Positions 8,117-16,339 of a DNA stretch of 64,000 bases are shown one piece after another. This DNA comes from Pararhizobium sp. IMCC21322. Its GTDB lineage: Bacteria > Pseudomonadota > Alphaproteobacteria > Rhizobiales > GCA-2746425. The translations under genes were made by a program, and so were the position numbers. Each line of letters starts with the position of its first letter. Within the stretch, counting starts at the first letter, position 1. The notes below the pieces were generated by a model. The model was given only the letters and a program-made list of their open reading frames with translations, was not told the DNA's origin and did no database searches. The stretch is taken from contig NZ_CP132335.1 of assembly GCF_030758295.1 (NCBI RefSeq), positions 844,412-908,411 of the forward strand, read 5' to 3'.

Positions 8117-8591
8117 TCGCTGGATCTCTCGCGGCTGCAGCCTCCAAAGCCGCGATGTCGATCTTGCTCATCTGCATCATGGCCTCGCTCACGCGCCGCA
8201 CGACGCCTGGATCGTCACTGGCCAGAAGGTCCGGCATCCGTTTCGGCACGATCTGCCAGGATACGCCGAAGCGATCCACCACCCAGCCGCAGTGTCCGGC
8301 CTCGCCGCCATGCTTAGTCAGCGCATCCCAAAGCCGGTCGGTCTCCTCCTGATCCTCGGTAAGCACGCTGATCGAGGCGGCGGGCGTCAGTTTATGATGC
8401 GGACCTGCCGTCAGGATCATCATCGGCGCTCCGGCAAGGGTGAACTCGACAACCATCGGATCGTCGGGCCGACCGTTTTCTCGCACGGTCTCGATCCGGC
8501 TGTCCGGCACGAGCTTTACGTATTCCTGGGCTGCCTCATGGCCACCCTTCTCGAACCAAAGGCAGGTCCGCACTTTTGCTGCATGTTCCAT
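8109..8591 (-). CDS. PhnB-like VOC protein
   Basis: A 160-residue protein of the PhnB/3-demethylubiquinone-methyltransferase-like VOC group: KVRTCLWFEKGGHEAAQEYV, the PMMILTAGPHH strand, SISVLTEDQEETDRLWDAL and FGVSWQIVPKRMPDLL. The name refers to a sequence family, not to ubiquinone methylation; members behave as VOC metal or substrate binders. The C-terminal helix VSEAMMQMSKIDIAALEAA is typical of the short form. It follows the TetR gene by three bases. Confidence 0.88.
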   Translation of the reverse strand: MEHAAKVRTCLWFEKGGHEAAQEYVKLVPDSRIETVRENGRPDDPMVVEFTLAGAPMMILTAGPHHKLTPAASISVLTEDQEETDRLWDALTKHGGEAGHCGWVVDRFGVSWQIVPKRMPDLLASDDPGVVRRVSEAMMQMSKIDIAALEAAAARDPANG

Positions 8592-8594
8592 TAC

Positions 8595-9248
8595 TCAATT
8601 CTCCTTTGTTGGTGAAGTTTGTGGTTCGACATTGAGTCCGAACAGTCCCCGCACATAGCGGATCAGGTGATCGACGCTCTCGCGGGCGAGGTCGGCGTCG
8701 CCCGTCGCCTTGGCGAGGATGAACCCGCCTTGCAGGACCGCCTGGGTGTGCCGGGCGAGGCTTTCGGCGGTCCAGTCCGCGTCGATGCCGCGCTGAACCC
8801 TCGCCGCTTCGATATCCGCCTCGAGCGTCGCCGCATGACCGAAGATGCTGTCGGCGCAGGCGTCACGGATCGCGGGAGCGCTGTCATGCACTTCCTGCGT
8901 CATGGTGCCGACCAGACAGGTATATTCGAACGTCTCGCCATCGATGATGGACTTGCGGAAGTCGAGATAGGCCAGAACGCGATCCAGCGGATCGTCCGTC
9001 TCGTGATAGGGCGCACCGGCAAACATGGCGCTCGTCGTCTCTGCCCAGAAATTCGCTGCGGCAACGCCGAGCGCCTCTTTCGTCTTGAAGTGGTGGAAGA
9101 ACGCGCCCTTCGTCACCCCCGCTGCCTGGCAGAGATCGTCCACCGAGGTGGCGGTAAAACCTTTCTGCCGAACGATGTCTCGAGCGGCTTCCAGAAGACG
9201 AGTTTTCGCATCGCCGCGTTCGGGTGATTGTTTGGTCGGTCTGGGCAT
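8595..9248 (-). CDS. TetR/AcrR-family repressor
   Basis: A 217-residue TetR-type protein. The N-terminal HTH runs KTRLLEAARDIVRQKGFTATS, VDDLCQAAGVTKGAFFHHFKTKEAL, followed by a helical ligand domain. It is most like the AcrR-type proteins placed beside VOC, GST and reductase genes. Its start codon falls inside the left arm of the palindrome at 9247-9288, so the protein very probably represses both its own operon and the divergent DUF1428-led operon. It heads a minus-strand run of seven genes ending at 5847. Confidence 0.93.
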   Translation of the reverse strand: MPRPTKQSPERGDAKTRLLEAARDIVRQKGFTATSVDDLCQAAGVTKGAFFHHFKTKEALGVAAANFWAETTSAMFAGAPYHETDDPLDRVLAYLDFRKSIIDGETFEYTCLVGTMTQEVHDSAPAIRDACADSIFGHAATLEADIEAARVQRGIDADWTAESLARHTQAVLQGGFILAKATGDADLARESVDHLIRYVRGLFGLNVEPQTSPTKEN

Positions 9249-9288
9249 GCTTGACTACATACCGTACGGTTGGTATGTAGTCAAGCAT
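9247..9288. promoter_or_regulatory. Large palindromic operator between divergent operons
   Basis: Two perfect 17-bp arms, ATGCTTGACTACATACC (9247-9263) and its exact inverse complement (9272-9288), flank an 8-bp centre. The central ACCGTACGGT (9261-9270) is itself palindromic. CATACC-N8-GGTATG is a typical TetR half-site spacing. TTGACT in the left arm and TAGTCAAG in the right could serve as -35 elements on both strands. The TetR start codon overlaps the left arm, so binding would also block that gene's transcription start. Confidence 0.85.
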
Positions 9289-9312
9289 GAGAAGTACGAG
9301 AGGAAAACGACA

Positions 9313-9684
9313 ATGAGCTACATCGACAGATTTATCCTCGCTGTGCCAGCCGCCAACAAGCAGACATTCATTGATCACGCAGACCGGGCCAACCGCTATT
9401 TCATGGACCAGGGAGCGGTTCGGGTTCGGGAATGCTGGGGTGACGACGTGCCTGACGGAAAGCAGACCGATTTTCGCAAGGCCGTTCAGGCCAAGGGCGA
9501 AGAGACGGTAGTGTTCAGCTGGATCGAATGGTCGGACAAGACGACCCGCGATGCCTGCATGGCTCAGATGGACGATGCATCGAAATCCGACGAACGGATC
9601 AATCCCGAGAAGAACCCGATGCCGTTTGATGGGATGCGCATGATTTACGGCGGCTTTTCACCCGTCGTCGAACTCGACGCCTGA
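9313..9684 (+). CDS. DUF1428 family protein
   Basis: A 123-residue alpha/beta dimeric ferredoxin-fold protein with the DUF1428 signature: MSYIDRFILAVP, VRVRECWGDDVPDGKQTDF, VVFSWIEWSDKTTRDA and FDGMRMIYGGFSPVVEL. Function is unknown; the fold is that of small monooxygenase-like or stress proteins. AGGAAAACGACA precedes the ATG. It is the first gene after the palindromic operator and is probably derepressed together with the TetR operon. Confidence 0.92.
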   Translation: MSYIDRFILAVPAANKQTFIDHADRANRYFMDQGAVRVRECWGDDVPDGKQTDFRKAVQAKGEETVVFSWIEWSDKTTRDACMAQMDDASKSDERINPEKNPMPFDGMRMIYGGFSPVVELDA

Positions 9685-9700
9685 TGGATTGGAAAACTGT

Positions 9701-10321
9701 ATGAGACCGATCAAGATCCAGACATTCATGAGCCTCGACGGCGTGATGCAGGCACCCGGCGGGCCCGACGAGGATACCTCCGGCGGGTTCACTCTCGGTG
9801 GGTGGTCGCAGCCCTATTGGGACGAGATGATGGGCGATATCATGGGCAAGGCGATGGCCGAAGAATACGACCTGCTTCTGGGCCGCAGGACCTATGACAT
9901 CTTCGCCGCGCATTGGCCGAATGCGGGCGATGACAATCCGGTGACGCAGAAGTTCAACAAAGCGACGAAGTACGTCGCGACCTCCGCACCAGACACGCTG
10001 GAATGGCAGAACAGTCAGGCGATCACCGGTGATGTCGCGGCGACCATAGCAGAGTTGAAGCAGGGCGATGGATTGCCGCTCAGCGTGCAGGGCAGCATCC
10101 AACTCACCCAGACACTGCTCGCACACGGACTTGCCGATGAGCTGTTCCTCTGGACATTCCCGGTCGTCCTCGGCTCGGGCAAGCGGCTCTTTGGAAACGG
10201 CACGGTACCGTTCGGTCTGGAACTGGGCGATGTAAAGACATCCACAACCGGCGTGACCATGGCCCGCTATCGCGCCGCTGGAGACGTCAAAATCGGCTCC
10301 TTCGCCTTGGAAGACCAGTAA
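9701..10321 (+). CDS. Dihydrofolate reductase-like (RibD C-terminal domain) protein
   Basis: A 206-residue protein with the RibD_C/DHFR-like fold: IQTFMSLDGVMQAPGG, LLLGRRTYDIFAAHWP, the central KQGDGLPLSVQGSIQLTQTL and LVLGSGKRLF-like FPVVLGSGKRLF. Family members bind NADPH and reduce heterocyclic substrates; the stand-alone members are poorly characterised. The ATG at 9701 is preferred; a TTG at 9689 would add four residues. It lies 16 bp after the DUF1428 gene in the same operon. Confidence 0.9.
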   Translation: MRPIKIQTFMSLDGVMQAPGGPDEDTSGGFTLGGWSQPYWDEMMGDIMGKAMAEEYDLLLGRRTYDIFAAHWPNAGDDNPVTQKFNKATKYVATSAPDTLEWQNSQAITGDVAATIAELKQGDGLPLSVQGSIQLTQTLLAHGLADELFLWTFPVVLGSGKRLFGNGTVPFGLELGDVKTSTTGVTMARYRAAGDVKIGSFALEDQ

Positions 10322-10336
10322 GGTGTAGGCCCCGCG

Positions 10337-10990
10337 ATGACAATCACGATCACAGCCTTCACGGCCTCACCGGATCGCGGGCGGGGTCTTGCGCGCGACA
10401 TGCCTGTCCGCTGGGCGCTCGAAGAGGTCGGCCAGTATTATGATATCCGGCTAGTCTCGTTCAAGGAAATGAAGGAGCCAGCCCATCTCGCCCATCAGCC
10501 GTTCGGGCAGATACCAACCTATGAGGAAGACGGACTGGTTTTGTTCGAATCCGGTGCCATCGTGCTGCATATCGCAGGGCGTTATCCAGGCTTACTGTCC
10601 GACGAAGAGAATGCGCGGGCACGGGCAATCGCTTGGATATTTGCGGCGCAGGCGACCGTGGAACCCCCGATTGTCGAACGCGAAACCGCGGGGTTTCTGG
10701 AACAGGATCGGGTTTGGCACGAACAGCGTCTGCCATTGATGGAGGAGCGCATCGAAACACGGCTGGCCCAACTCTCCGCCCGTCTCGGCGAGGCTGACTG
10801 GCTCCAAGGTGCATTCAGCGCGGGTGATCTGGTCATGGTGAGCGTGCTGCGCAGATTGAACGGATCGCCTCTCTTGAACGCGTTTCCGAACCTTTTGGCC
10901 TATGCCGCACGCGGAGAAGCGCGGCCCGCTTTCAAACGCGCATTTGCTGCTCAGCTGGCCGTCTTCGAAAGGCGATCCGCAGAAGTCTGA
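10337..10990 (+). CDS. Glutathione S-transferase family protein
   Basis: A 217-residue protein with a thioredoxin-fold N-domain (ITAFTASPDRGRGLARDMPV, GQIPTYEEDGLVLFESGAIVLHI, where the cis-proline and ESGAI bind glutathione) and an all-helical C-domain ending at about residue 210. The catalytic serine or tyrosine normally near position 10 is not obvious. It is 15 bp behind the RibD-type gene and probably the third gene of the operon governed by the palindrome. Confidence 0.88.
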   Translation: MTITITAFTASPDRGRGLARDMPVRWALEEVGQYYDIRLVSFKEMKEPAHLAHQPFGQIPTYEEDGLVLFESGAIVLHIAGRYPGLLSDEENARARAIAWIFAAQATVEPPIVERETAGFLEQDRVWHEQRLPLMEERIETRLAQLSARLGEADWLQGAFSAGDLVMVSVLRRLNGSPLLNAFPNLLAYAARGEARPAFKRAFAAQLAVFERRSAEV

Positions 10991-11030
10991 TCCCCGGCGG
11001 CGAAATAATCACCGCAGGGATAACGTTCGA

Positions 11031-11651
11031 TCAAGCGACGCTGACCTGCTCCAGATGCGCCGCGTCGAACTCCGCCATCTTTCTCGCCGATGGCCGCGCT
11101 TCGCAGCGCTCGATCCATGCCTTGATCGCCGGTTGATCCGGCGCAGCATCGGGAAACCATGTGAACGGCGAGACCAGCAGCAGGTCTGCCGCCGTAAACT
11201 GCTCACCCATCAGAAATGGCGTATCTTCCAGAGCACCGGCCAGCCGAAAGGTCATCTCGGGAATGCCGCGAAAGGTGACGTCGAATATGGGATGCGACAG
11301 TTCAGTTGCTCCAATGACGAACACCGGTTCGACCACATTGCCATACCATGCGAGCCAACTCAGATATCGGCCGCGTTGCTGATCGCCCGCAACCGGCCCC
11401 ATCCCAGCCTTCGGAAACAGGTCGGTCAGATAGAGAATGATCGCATTCGATTCCCAAATTTCGACGCCGTCATGCACCAGCAGCGGCACCTTGCCCTCTG
11501 GATGCGGGTTCGTCGAATCCTTCTCGCCCGTCCCATCATTGTGCGTAATGCTGACGATGCGGATATCCACCTCGGTCCAGATGTCTAACTCGTCGATCAG
11601 ACGGATGATGCGCGACGAACGAGAACGGGGCGAATGATATAGGGTAAGCAT
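11031..11651 (-). CDS. Glutathione S-transferase
   Basis: A 206-residue GST. The N-domain has LTLYHSPRSRSSRIIRLIDE with serine residues in the place of the catalytic residue, and GKVPLLVHDGVEIWESNAII, with the conserved VPLL cis-proline loop and ES glutathione contact. The C-domain contains FTAADLLLVSPF, the N-capping motif. It conjugates glutathione to electrophiles. It converges with the preceding GST gene and diverges from the WYL regulator at 11743, which is its likely controller. Confidence 0.92.
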   Translation of the reverse strand: MLTLYHSPRSRSSRIIRLIDELDIWTEVDIRIVSITHNDGTGEKDSTNPHPEGKVPLLVHDGVEIWESNAIILYLTDLFPKAGMGPVAGDQQRGRYLSWLAWYGNVVEPVFVIGATELSHPIFDVTFRGIPEMTFRLAGALEDTPFLMGEQFTAADLLLVSPFTWFPDAAPDQPAIKAWIERCEARPSARKMAEFDAAHLEQVSVA

Positions 11652-11742
11652 GGTTTTGACCTCATGAGTTGGTTTCGAATTGCCATCCGGTATATGAGCA
11701 TCATACTGTCAGTTTCCGTCAGGATGTCGTGAGGAGGATGTT

Positions 11743-12420
11743 ATGAGCCGGCCCGAACGCCTTTTTCGTCTTCTGAATGCCCTACGGGTTCTACCCAAAC
11801 CCGTCACAGCGGCCCGGCTCGCCCGCGAGACCGAAGTGTCGGACCGTACGCTTTATCGCGATATCGAAAGCCTTCGGGCGGGCGGCGCGCTGATCGACGG
11901 CGCGCCCGGTCTTGGTTACACACTCACCGAAGACCCGGCCCTGCCGCCGCAAACCTTCTCCCGGATCGAGATGGAAGCGCTGGTCGTCGGTCTCAGCGAT
12001 GTGCGCCAGCGTGGCGACCCGCAACTGGCGGAAGCGGCTGATGCTGCGCTCGCCAAAATTGCCGCGACGCTGCCGGAACGTCTGCAACGCCAGATCCTTC
12101 ACGCAACGCATATGGTCTATCGGTATGAAACGCCCGTGAAAGGTACGACGGACATCTCGGATATCCGCACGGCCTGTTGGGACGAGCGTGCAATCGACAT
12201 CGACTATCGTGATGCGGACGAAGTTCAGAGCGAACGGCGCATCTATCCGCTGTCCATCGTCTATCTCGATACCGGGTGCGGACTGCTTGCCTGGTGCTGC
12301 CTCCGCCAGGATTTTCGAAAGTTCCGGATTGAGCGGATCGAAGCCTTTCAACCGACCAACGAGAGTTTTCGCCCAAACCGCGTCAGGCTACTCCGCGACT
12401 ATCTTGCTCAAATGTCGTGA
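11743..12420 (+). CDS. YafY-type HTH-WYL transcriptional regulator
   Basis: A 225-residue protein with an HTH-11 domain (RLFRLLNALRVLPKPVTAAR, LARETEVSDRTLYRDIESLR) at residues 4-55 and a WYL-like region from about 135 (WDERAIDIDYRD, IYPLSIVYLDTGCGLLAWC, FRKFRIERIEAF). WYL domains sense nucleic-acid or nucleotide-type ligands. AGGAGGATGTT precedes the ATG. Divergent from the GST gene with 91 bp between starts, it most likely regulates that gene. Confidence 0.9.
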   Translation: MSRPERLFRLLNALRVLPKPVTAARLARETEVSDRTLYRDIESLRAGGALIDGAPGLGYTLTEDPALPPQTFSRIEMEALVVGLSDVRQRGDPQLAEAADAALAKIAATLPERLQRQILHATHMVYRYETPVKGTTDISDIRTACWDERAIDIDYRDADEVQSERRIYPLSIVYLDTGCGLLAWCCLRQDFRKFRIERIEAFQPTNESFRPNRVRLLRDYLAQMS

Positions 12421-12594
12421 AGCGGCGTGCCGGTAACGCATTGGCACTCCATGCGACGGCCTCGCACATACAGCGTCAGCGAACCGCTTTTGCGTGAACA
12501 TATGTCGGATGGGCAAATAACCATCAGGCGCGACGACGATCAGATTAAACCTGTCGCGACGCTTGGGTGACGAAATGTTTTTTGAAGAGAAAAA
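12421..12594. other. Intergenic, nothing recognised
   Basis: No gene, clear terminator or operator was seen between the WYL regulator and the tRNA. This is where an island joined to the 3' end of the tRNA would begin, but no integrase is present on this side within the window. Confidence 0.4.
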
Positions 12595-12671
12595 TGGTGC
12601 ACCCGACTGGATTCGAACCAGTGACCTTCGGCTTCGGAGGCCGACACTCTATCCAGCTGAGCTACGGGTGC
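12595..12671 (-). tRNA. tRNA-Arg (anticodon CCG)
   Basis: On the minus strand the 77-nt sequence folds as a full cloverleaf: acceptor GCACCCG with CGGGTGC, D arm GCTC...GAGT, anticodon stem TCGGC/GCCGA around loop CTCCGAA, T arm ACTGG-TTCGAAT-CCAGT, and an encoded CCA end at 12595-12597. The loop gives anticodon CCG, reading the arginine codon CGG. One G-U pair closes the D stem. Its 3' end faces the accessory block to the left. Confidence 0.97.
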
Positions 12672-12962
<291 letters not shown>

Positions 12963-13526
12963 CTACCAGGTGCGCCGTGGTCCGACATCTATGTGATAAT
13001 GGCCGCCGCGATAGTATTTGTAACCGCCAACGCCGGGGTGGCTCTTGAGGAAGCGGACGACGGCTTCCGGGTTGGCGCGCACGCCGAAATCAGCCGCCTT
13101 GCATTTGCGGTGCCAGGATTTGCGGGCACCACCTTTGCGCAAATTCTCCAGCCACCAGCGTTTGGTCGACGTCACCGAGACCGGCCCGAATTGATGGGCC
13201 ACATCCTGCAGGACATTTTTAAGGCGCCGTGGCACGCACCATTTTGTATCGGAATAAGTGACCTTGGCATTGGGGTAGGGGAGGCTGGATGAGCGGGTGC
13301 TGCCACAGCCTGCAAGGGCAAAGGCCAGCAGCATGATTGTCAGAACAAGCGCCATGCGTTGAAGGTTGATCGGCTGCGGATCAAACGGTTTGCGTGGTTG
13401 GACAGGCCGGTTGAAAATGCGTCCCAAGCGGGTGTGCCCCCGGGCGTTGGAACCGGGAATATCCGGCACGCTGAAGGTGGCGTTCAGGGCGTCTGTGCCC
13501 GGCTGTTTTTGAGTGCGATGTTCCAT
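12963..13526 (-). CDS. M15-like metallopeptidase, probable lipoprotein
   Basis: The product (187 residues from 13526) has a hydrophobic segment ending LLAFALAGC, a lipobox with cysteine at about residue 73, then a domain resembling D-Ala-D-Ala carboxypeptidases of family M15. SWHRKCKAADF carries the His and Asp zinc ligands, and GGHYHIDV the final His pair. The true start may be the internal ATG at 13355, which would place the signal sequence at the N-terminus. It probably trims peptidoglycan from the periplasmic face. It follows the LemA/DUF2207 genes on the same strand. Confidence 0.75.
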   Translation of the reverse strand: MEHRTQKQPGTDALNATFSVPDIPGSNARGHTRLGRIFNRPVQPRKPFDPQPINLQRMALVLTIMLLAFALAGCGSTRSSSLPYPNAKVTYSDTKWCVPRRLKNVLQDVAHQFGPVSVTSTKRWWLENLRKGGARKSWHRKCKAADFGVRANPEAVVRFLKSHPGVGGYKYYRGGHYHIDVGPRRTW

Positions 13527-13584
13527 GGCCGCACCCTAGCCGTGCAGGGTTAATTTCGTGCTGAGAAAGCTGGTTTATAAAGTG

Positions 13585-15579
13585 TTACCAGCCGCCCCCA
13601 CCGGAGCTGCCACCACCCCCTCCGGCGAAGCCGCCAGAGCTGCGTCCGCCACTGCTGCGCCTCCCGCTTTTAGGCGCAGGAATGGACGAGCGCATATCCT
13701 GTTCCAATGTGCGGGAGAGCCGTCCAAGATCCCGGCCAAGATTGTTGAAGCCGCGCCCGCGATGCCCGTACCAGTTGGAGGAGCGCATGGAAGCGGCCTC
13801 TGCCATCGTGGCGCTTTCAAGCCAGCGATCAAACGCGCTGGACCAGGGTTTTTCAAGATCAAGGGCGATGGCGAAAGGCAGCAAGGTTTCGAAATGCTGG
13901 GGCGACATCTTGGGTGCCCCCTGCAGGTTCAATCGGTCCTGCTCTGCCAGTTGCAAATAGGTTTTCAACCCTTCAATTTTGGCCAGCACCTGTTGGCCCA
14001 GGGGCGTGGGGGCCTGCATCAGTTTGAAGAACAGGGCGTTCACAGCCACAACGGCACTCAGCACCAGAAGAACCAGCGGATTGTCGATCTCAAAACCGTC
14101 AATAATCAACGGCACGACGCTCGCTGCGCCCACAAGTATACCGGCCAGTGGAATCAGCGATATTACCAATTGCCACCATCTGCGGCGATGGGCCTGCAGG
14201 GCGCGCACAATGCGCAGCAAAAACACGCCGATGAATATGAGGAAAATGATTGAGGCCATCAGCGGCGGGATGAGATTGGCAAGGCTGCCTCGGGACAGCA
14301 CCAGCAGTGCCATAACACCCAGCGCCGACAGGGCGACGCCGACAATGCAATAGCCGCGATTGACCCGGAAAAACACCTGACCGTGCTCGCGTTCAATCGC
14401 GCCCCGGAATCGGCTGACCATGCTCTTGATGGCCTTGCCCTTGGCTTTTGAGAATTGCAGGGTTTCGCCCTGATCCAGTCTGGACAGCAGAGCAGCCTCG
14501 CCGGTGGCCGGTTTCATGCCGTCCTCCGGGTCCTGTGTTTTCTCGGTGCGGGTGATTGAGGGCGTTTTGTCAAACCCGGAAATTGTCAGAAAGCCACCGA
14601 CAGCCAGATTGACGAGCGACGACGAAAGGGCGCGAAACGGATTGCCGCCAAAACCGCGATTTTGAACATAATTGGCAAGTGCAGGCGAGATGCCTTCAGG
14701 TGGTCTCCAGTCAGGCACGACCACGCCGCCCGGCGGATCGCGCCCGACGCGCAGCCACACCGCCACGTAATAAAGGCTCACCAAAAACAGGATCAGAATG
14801 GAGCCGACGATTTCCAGATTATCGCGCAGATACCACCAGATCAATTGTCTGAAATCCGGCTCGCGGACGGCCCTTTTTTCAAACTCAGCACGCACAGTGA
14901 TGATACCGCCTGGCTGAAGTACCTCTTGCCGCGTATAAAATGCCGCGTTTTTATCCTCTGACAGGTAATGATTTGAATGGGCATTCTCGTCGCCAAAGGC
15001 ACCGGCGTAAAAGTCTGCCGAGATCAGCTGTCTGTTTTTCCGCACACGTATGGTTGCTGTGATGCTATCGATGGGCAGGTTTTCAATGTCACCCGCGACA
15101 TTCCAGATCAGGAAATCCTTGTCAGAGCCAAACTGCACCTGCCGGTCGACCCTGTAGCGAATGGAATACGTATGTTCGCCAATTGGAAGAAGCACGTTCT
15201 CCTCACCAATGAACAGACGCACATTGCCCGGAAAATACTCAATTCTGTATTTTTCCGGCACGCCATTGCGCGTAACTTCTCTAAATTTATAGGAGATTTT
15301 TTGCAGCCTGCCATCCGCTTCCTCGCGGACAGTGCTGAAGTCGAGATAAATGCCGCGTTTGATCTGCTTCCGCTCCGCGCGCACGGTAATCGTATCGCGC
15401 ACACTCAGCCGACCATCTCTCGGGATCAATATCTTGCTGTCAAAAGACAAGATGCTCTCTCTTGCCTCTACCTGCTGTGGCAGCGCAACAAGCGCGACAA
15501 CAATCAGCAAAAGCGCGTAAGCAGCAGACAGCAAGGCGCGAGGAACCGCAGCAAAACCGGTTGTCAGGAAGCGGGTCAC
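13585..15579 (-). CDS. DUF2207 membrane protein with glycine-rich tail
   Basis: A protein of about 664 residues: signal peptide (LLIVVALVALPQQVEA), a large extracytoplasmic beta-rich DUF2207 domain (SILSFDSKILIPRDGRLSVR onward), a membrane helix, a cytosolic part, two or more further helices, and a Gly/Ser-rich end (SSGGFAGGGGGSSGGGGW). Members always travel with LemA and are thought to act at the envelope, function unproven. The GTG at 15579, just after the LemA stop, is preferred over an in-frame ATG at 15624 that would overlap LemA. Confidence 0.88.
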   Translation of the reverse strand: MTRFLTTGFAAVPRALLSAAYALLLIVVALVALPQQVEARESILSFDSKILIPRDGRLSVRDTITVRAERKQIKRGIYLDFSTVREEADGRLQKISYKFREVTRNGVPEKYRIEYFPGNVRLFIGEENVLLPIGEHTYSIRYRVDRQVQFGSDKDFLIWNVAGDIENLPIDSITATIRVRKNRQLISADFYAGAFGDENAHSNHYLSEDKNAAFYTRQEVLQPGGIITVRAEFEKRAVREPDFRQLIWWYLRDNLEIVGSILILFLVSLYYVAVWLRVGRDPPGGVVVPDWRPPEGISPALANYVQNRGFGGNPFRALSSSLVNLAVGGFLTISGFDKTPSITRTEKTQDPEDGMKPATGEAALLSRLDQGETLQFSKAKGKAIKSMVSRFRGAIEREHGQVFFRVNRGYCIVGVALSALGVMALLVLSRGSLANLIPPLMASIIFLIFIGVFLLRIVRALQAHRRRWWQLVISLIPLAGILVGAASVVPLIIDGFEIDNPLVLLVLSAVVAVNALFFKLMQAPTPLGQQVLAKIEGLKTYLQLAEQDRLNLQGAPKMSPQHFETLLPFAIALDLEKPWSSAFDRWLESATMAEAASMRSSNWYGHRGRGFNNLGRDLGRLSRTLEQDMRSSIPAPKSGRRSSGGRSSGGFAGGGGGSSGGGGW

Positions 15580-15586
15580 TCTGTGC

Positions 15587-16141
15587 TCAGAACTGAACGT
15601 CTGGCACGGCTCTGTCGGAGGCATTTTCAATTTCAAAATAATCCATTTGGGAGAAACCGAAATTATTGGCAATCAGATTGGATGGAAAGCTCTCCACTTT
15701 CACATTCAAAGCGCGGGCAGCCCCATTATAATAGCGACGCGACATCTGGATTTCTCCTTCAATATCACTCAGCTGTTTTTGCAAATCCTGAAAGTTCTCA
15801 TTGGCTTTCAAGTCCGGATAGGCTTCGGCAACGGCCATCAGCTTGATCAGTGCTTCGCTGAGCATGCTTTCGCTCCGGGCGCGTCCGGCCACATCATCAT
15901 CAGCCACAGCACCGGCATTTGCGCGCAATTCAGTGACCCAGGAAAACGTCTCCATTTCGTGGGTCGCATAGCCCTTCACTGTTTCCACCAGATTGGGGAT
16001 CAGATTGGCGCGGCGCTTGAGCTGAACATCAATGCCGCTCCAGGCTTCCTTCGCCATCTGGCGGGCTTTAACCAGACCATTATAGATAAAGATCAGATAA
16101 ACGCCGATTACGATAATCAGTGCAATCACAATCAGTTCCAT
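15587..16141 (-). CDS. lemA: LemA family protein
   Basis: A 184-residue LemA protein: an N-terminal membrane anchor (IVIALIIVIGVYLIFIYNG), then the helical LemA domain with the signature SGIDVQLKRRANLIPNLVET and the C-terminal YYNGAARALNVKVESFPSNL. LemA proteins sit in the membrane with the helical bundle outside, and are paired with DUF2207 or YgcG-like proteins, as here. GAGAATATC precedes the ATG. The gene diverges from the RND adaptor. Confidence 0.95.
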   Translation of the reverse strand: MELIVIALIIVIGVYLIFIYNGLVKARQMAKEAWSGIDVQLKRRANLIPNLVETVKGYATHEMETFSWVTELRANAGAVADDDVAGRARSESMLSEALIKLMAVAEAYPDLKANENFQDLQKQLSDIEGEIQMSRRYYNGAARALNVKVESFPSNLIANNFGFSQMDYFEIENASDRAVPDVQF

Positions 16142-16339
16142 GATATTCTCCTATCGGTCGGCGCTCGATAGCCCCTGTAATACCCAGCCCATCGCAACCG
16201 GCCCTTGCAAATCGCTCTTGCAACGAGTCTTTGCAAGGAAAAGATTTTAAAACCGTTTTGCGCCCAGCTTGTACTTGCTGGTCGGTGCAATCGCTATATA
16301 TTGCCGTTCTTAAAGCGTGTTTAACTGAAAGACAATTAC
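16142..16339. promoter_or_regulatory. Divergent lemA / RND promoter region
   Basis: 198 bp between two divergent starts. It must carry both promoters. No operator dyad strong enough to name was seen. Confidence 0.35.

Noticed and set aside
14977-15846. 289-residue open frame on the plus strand
   Set aside because: Antisense to DUF2207 and LemA genes; no domain seen.
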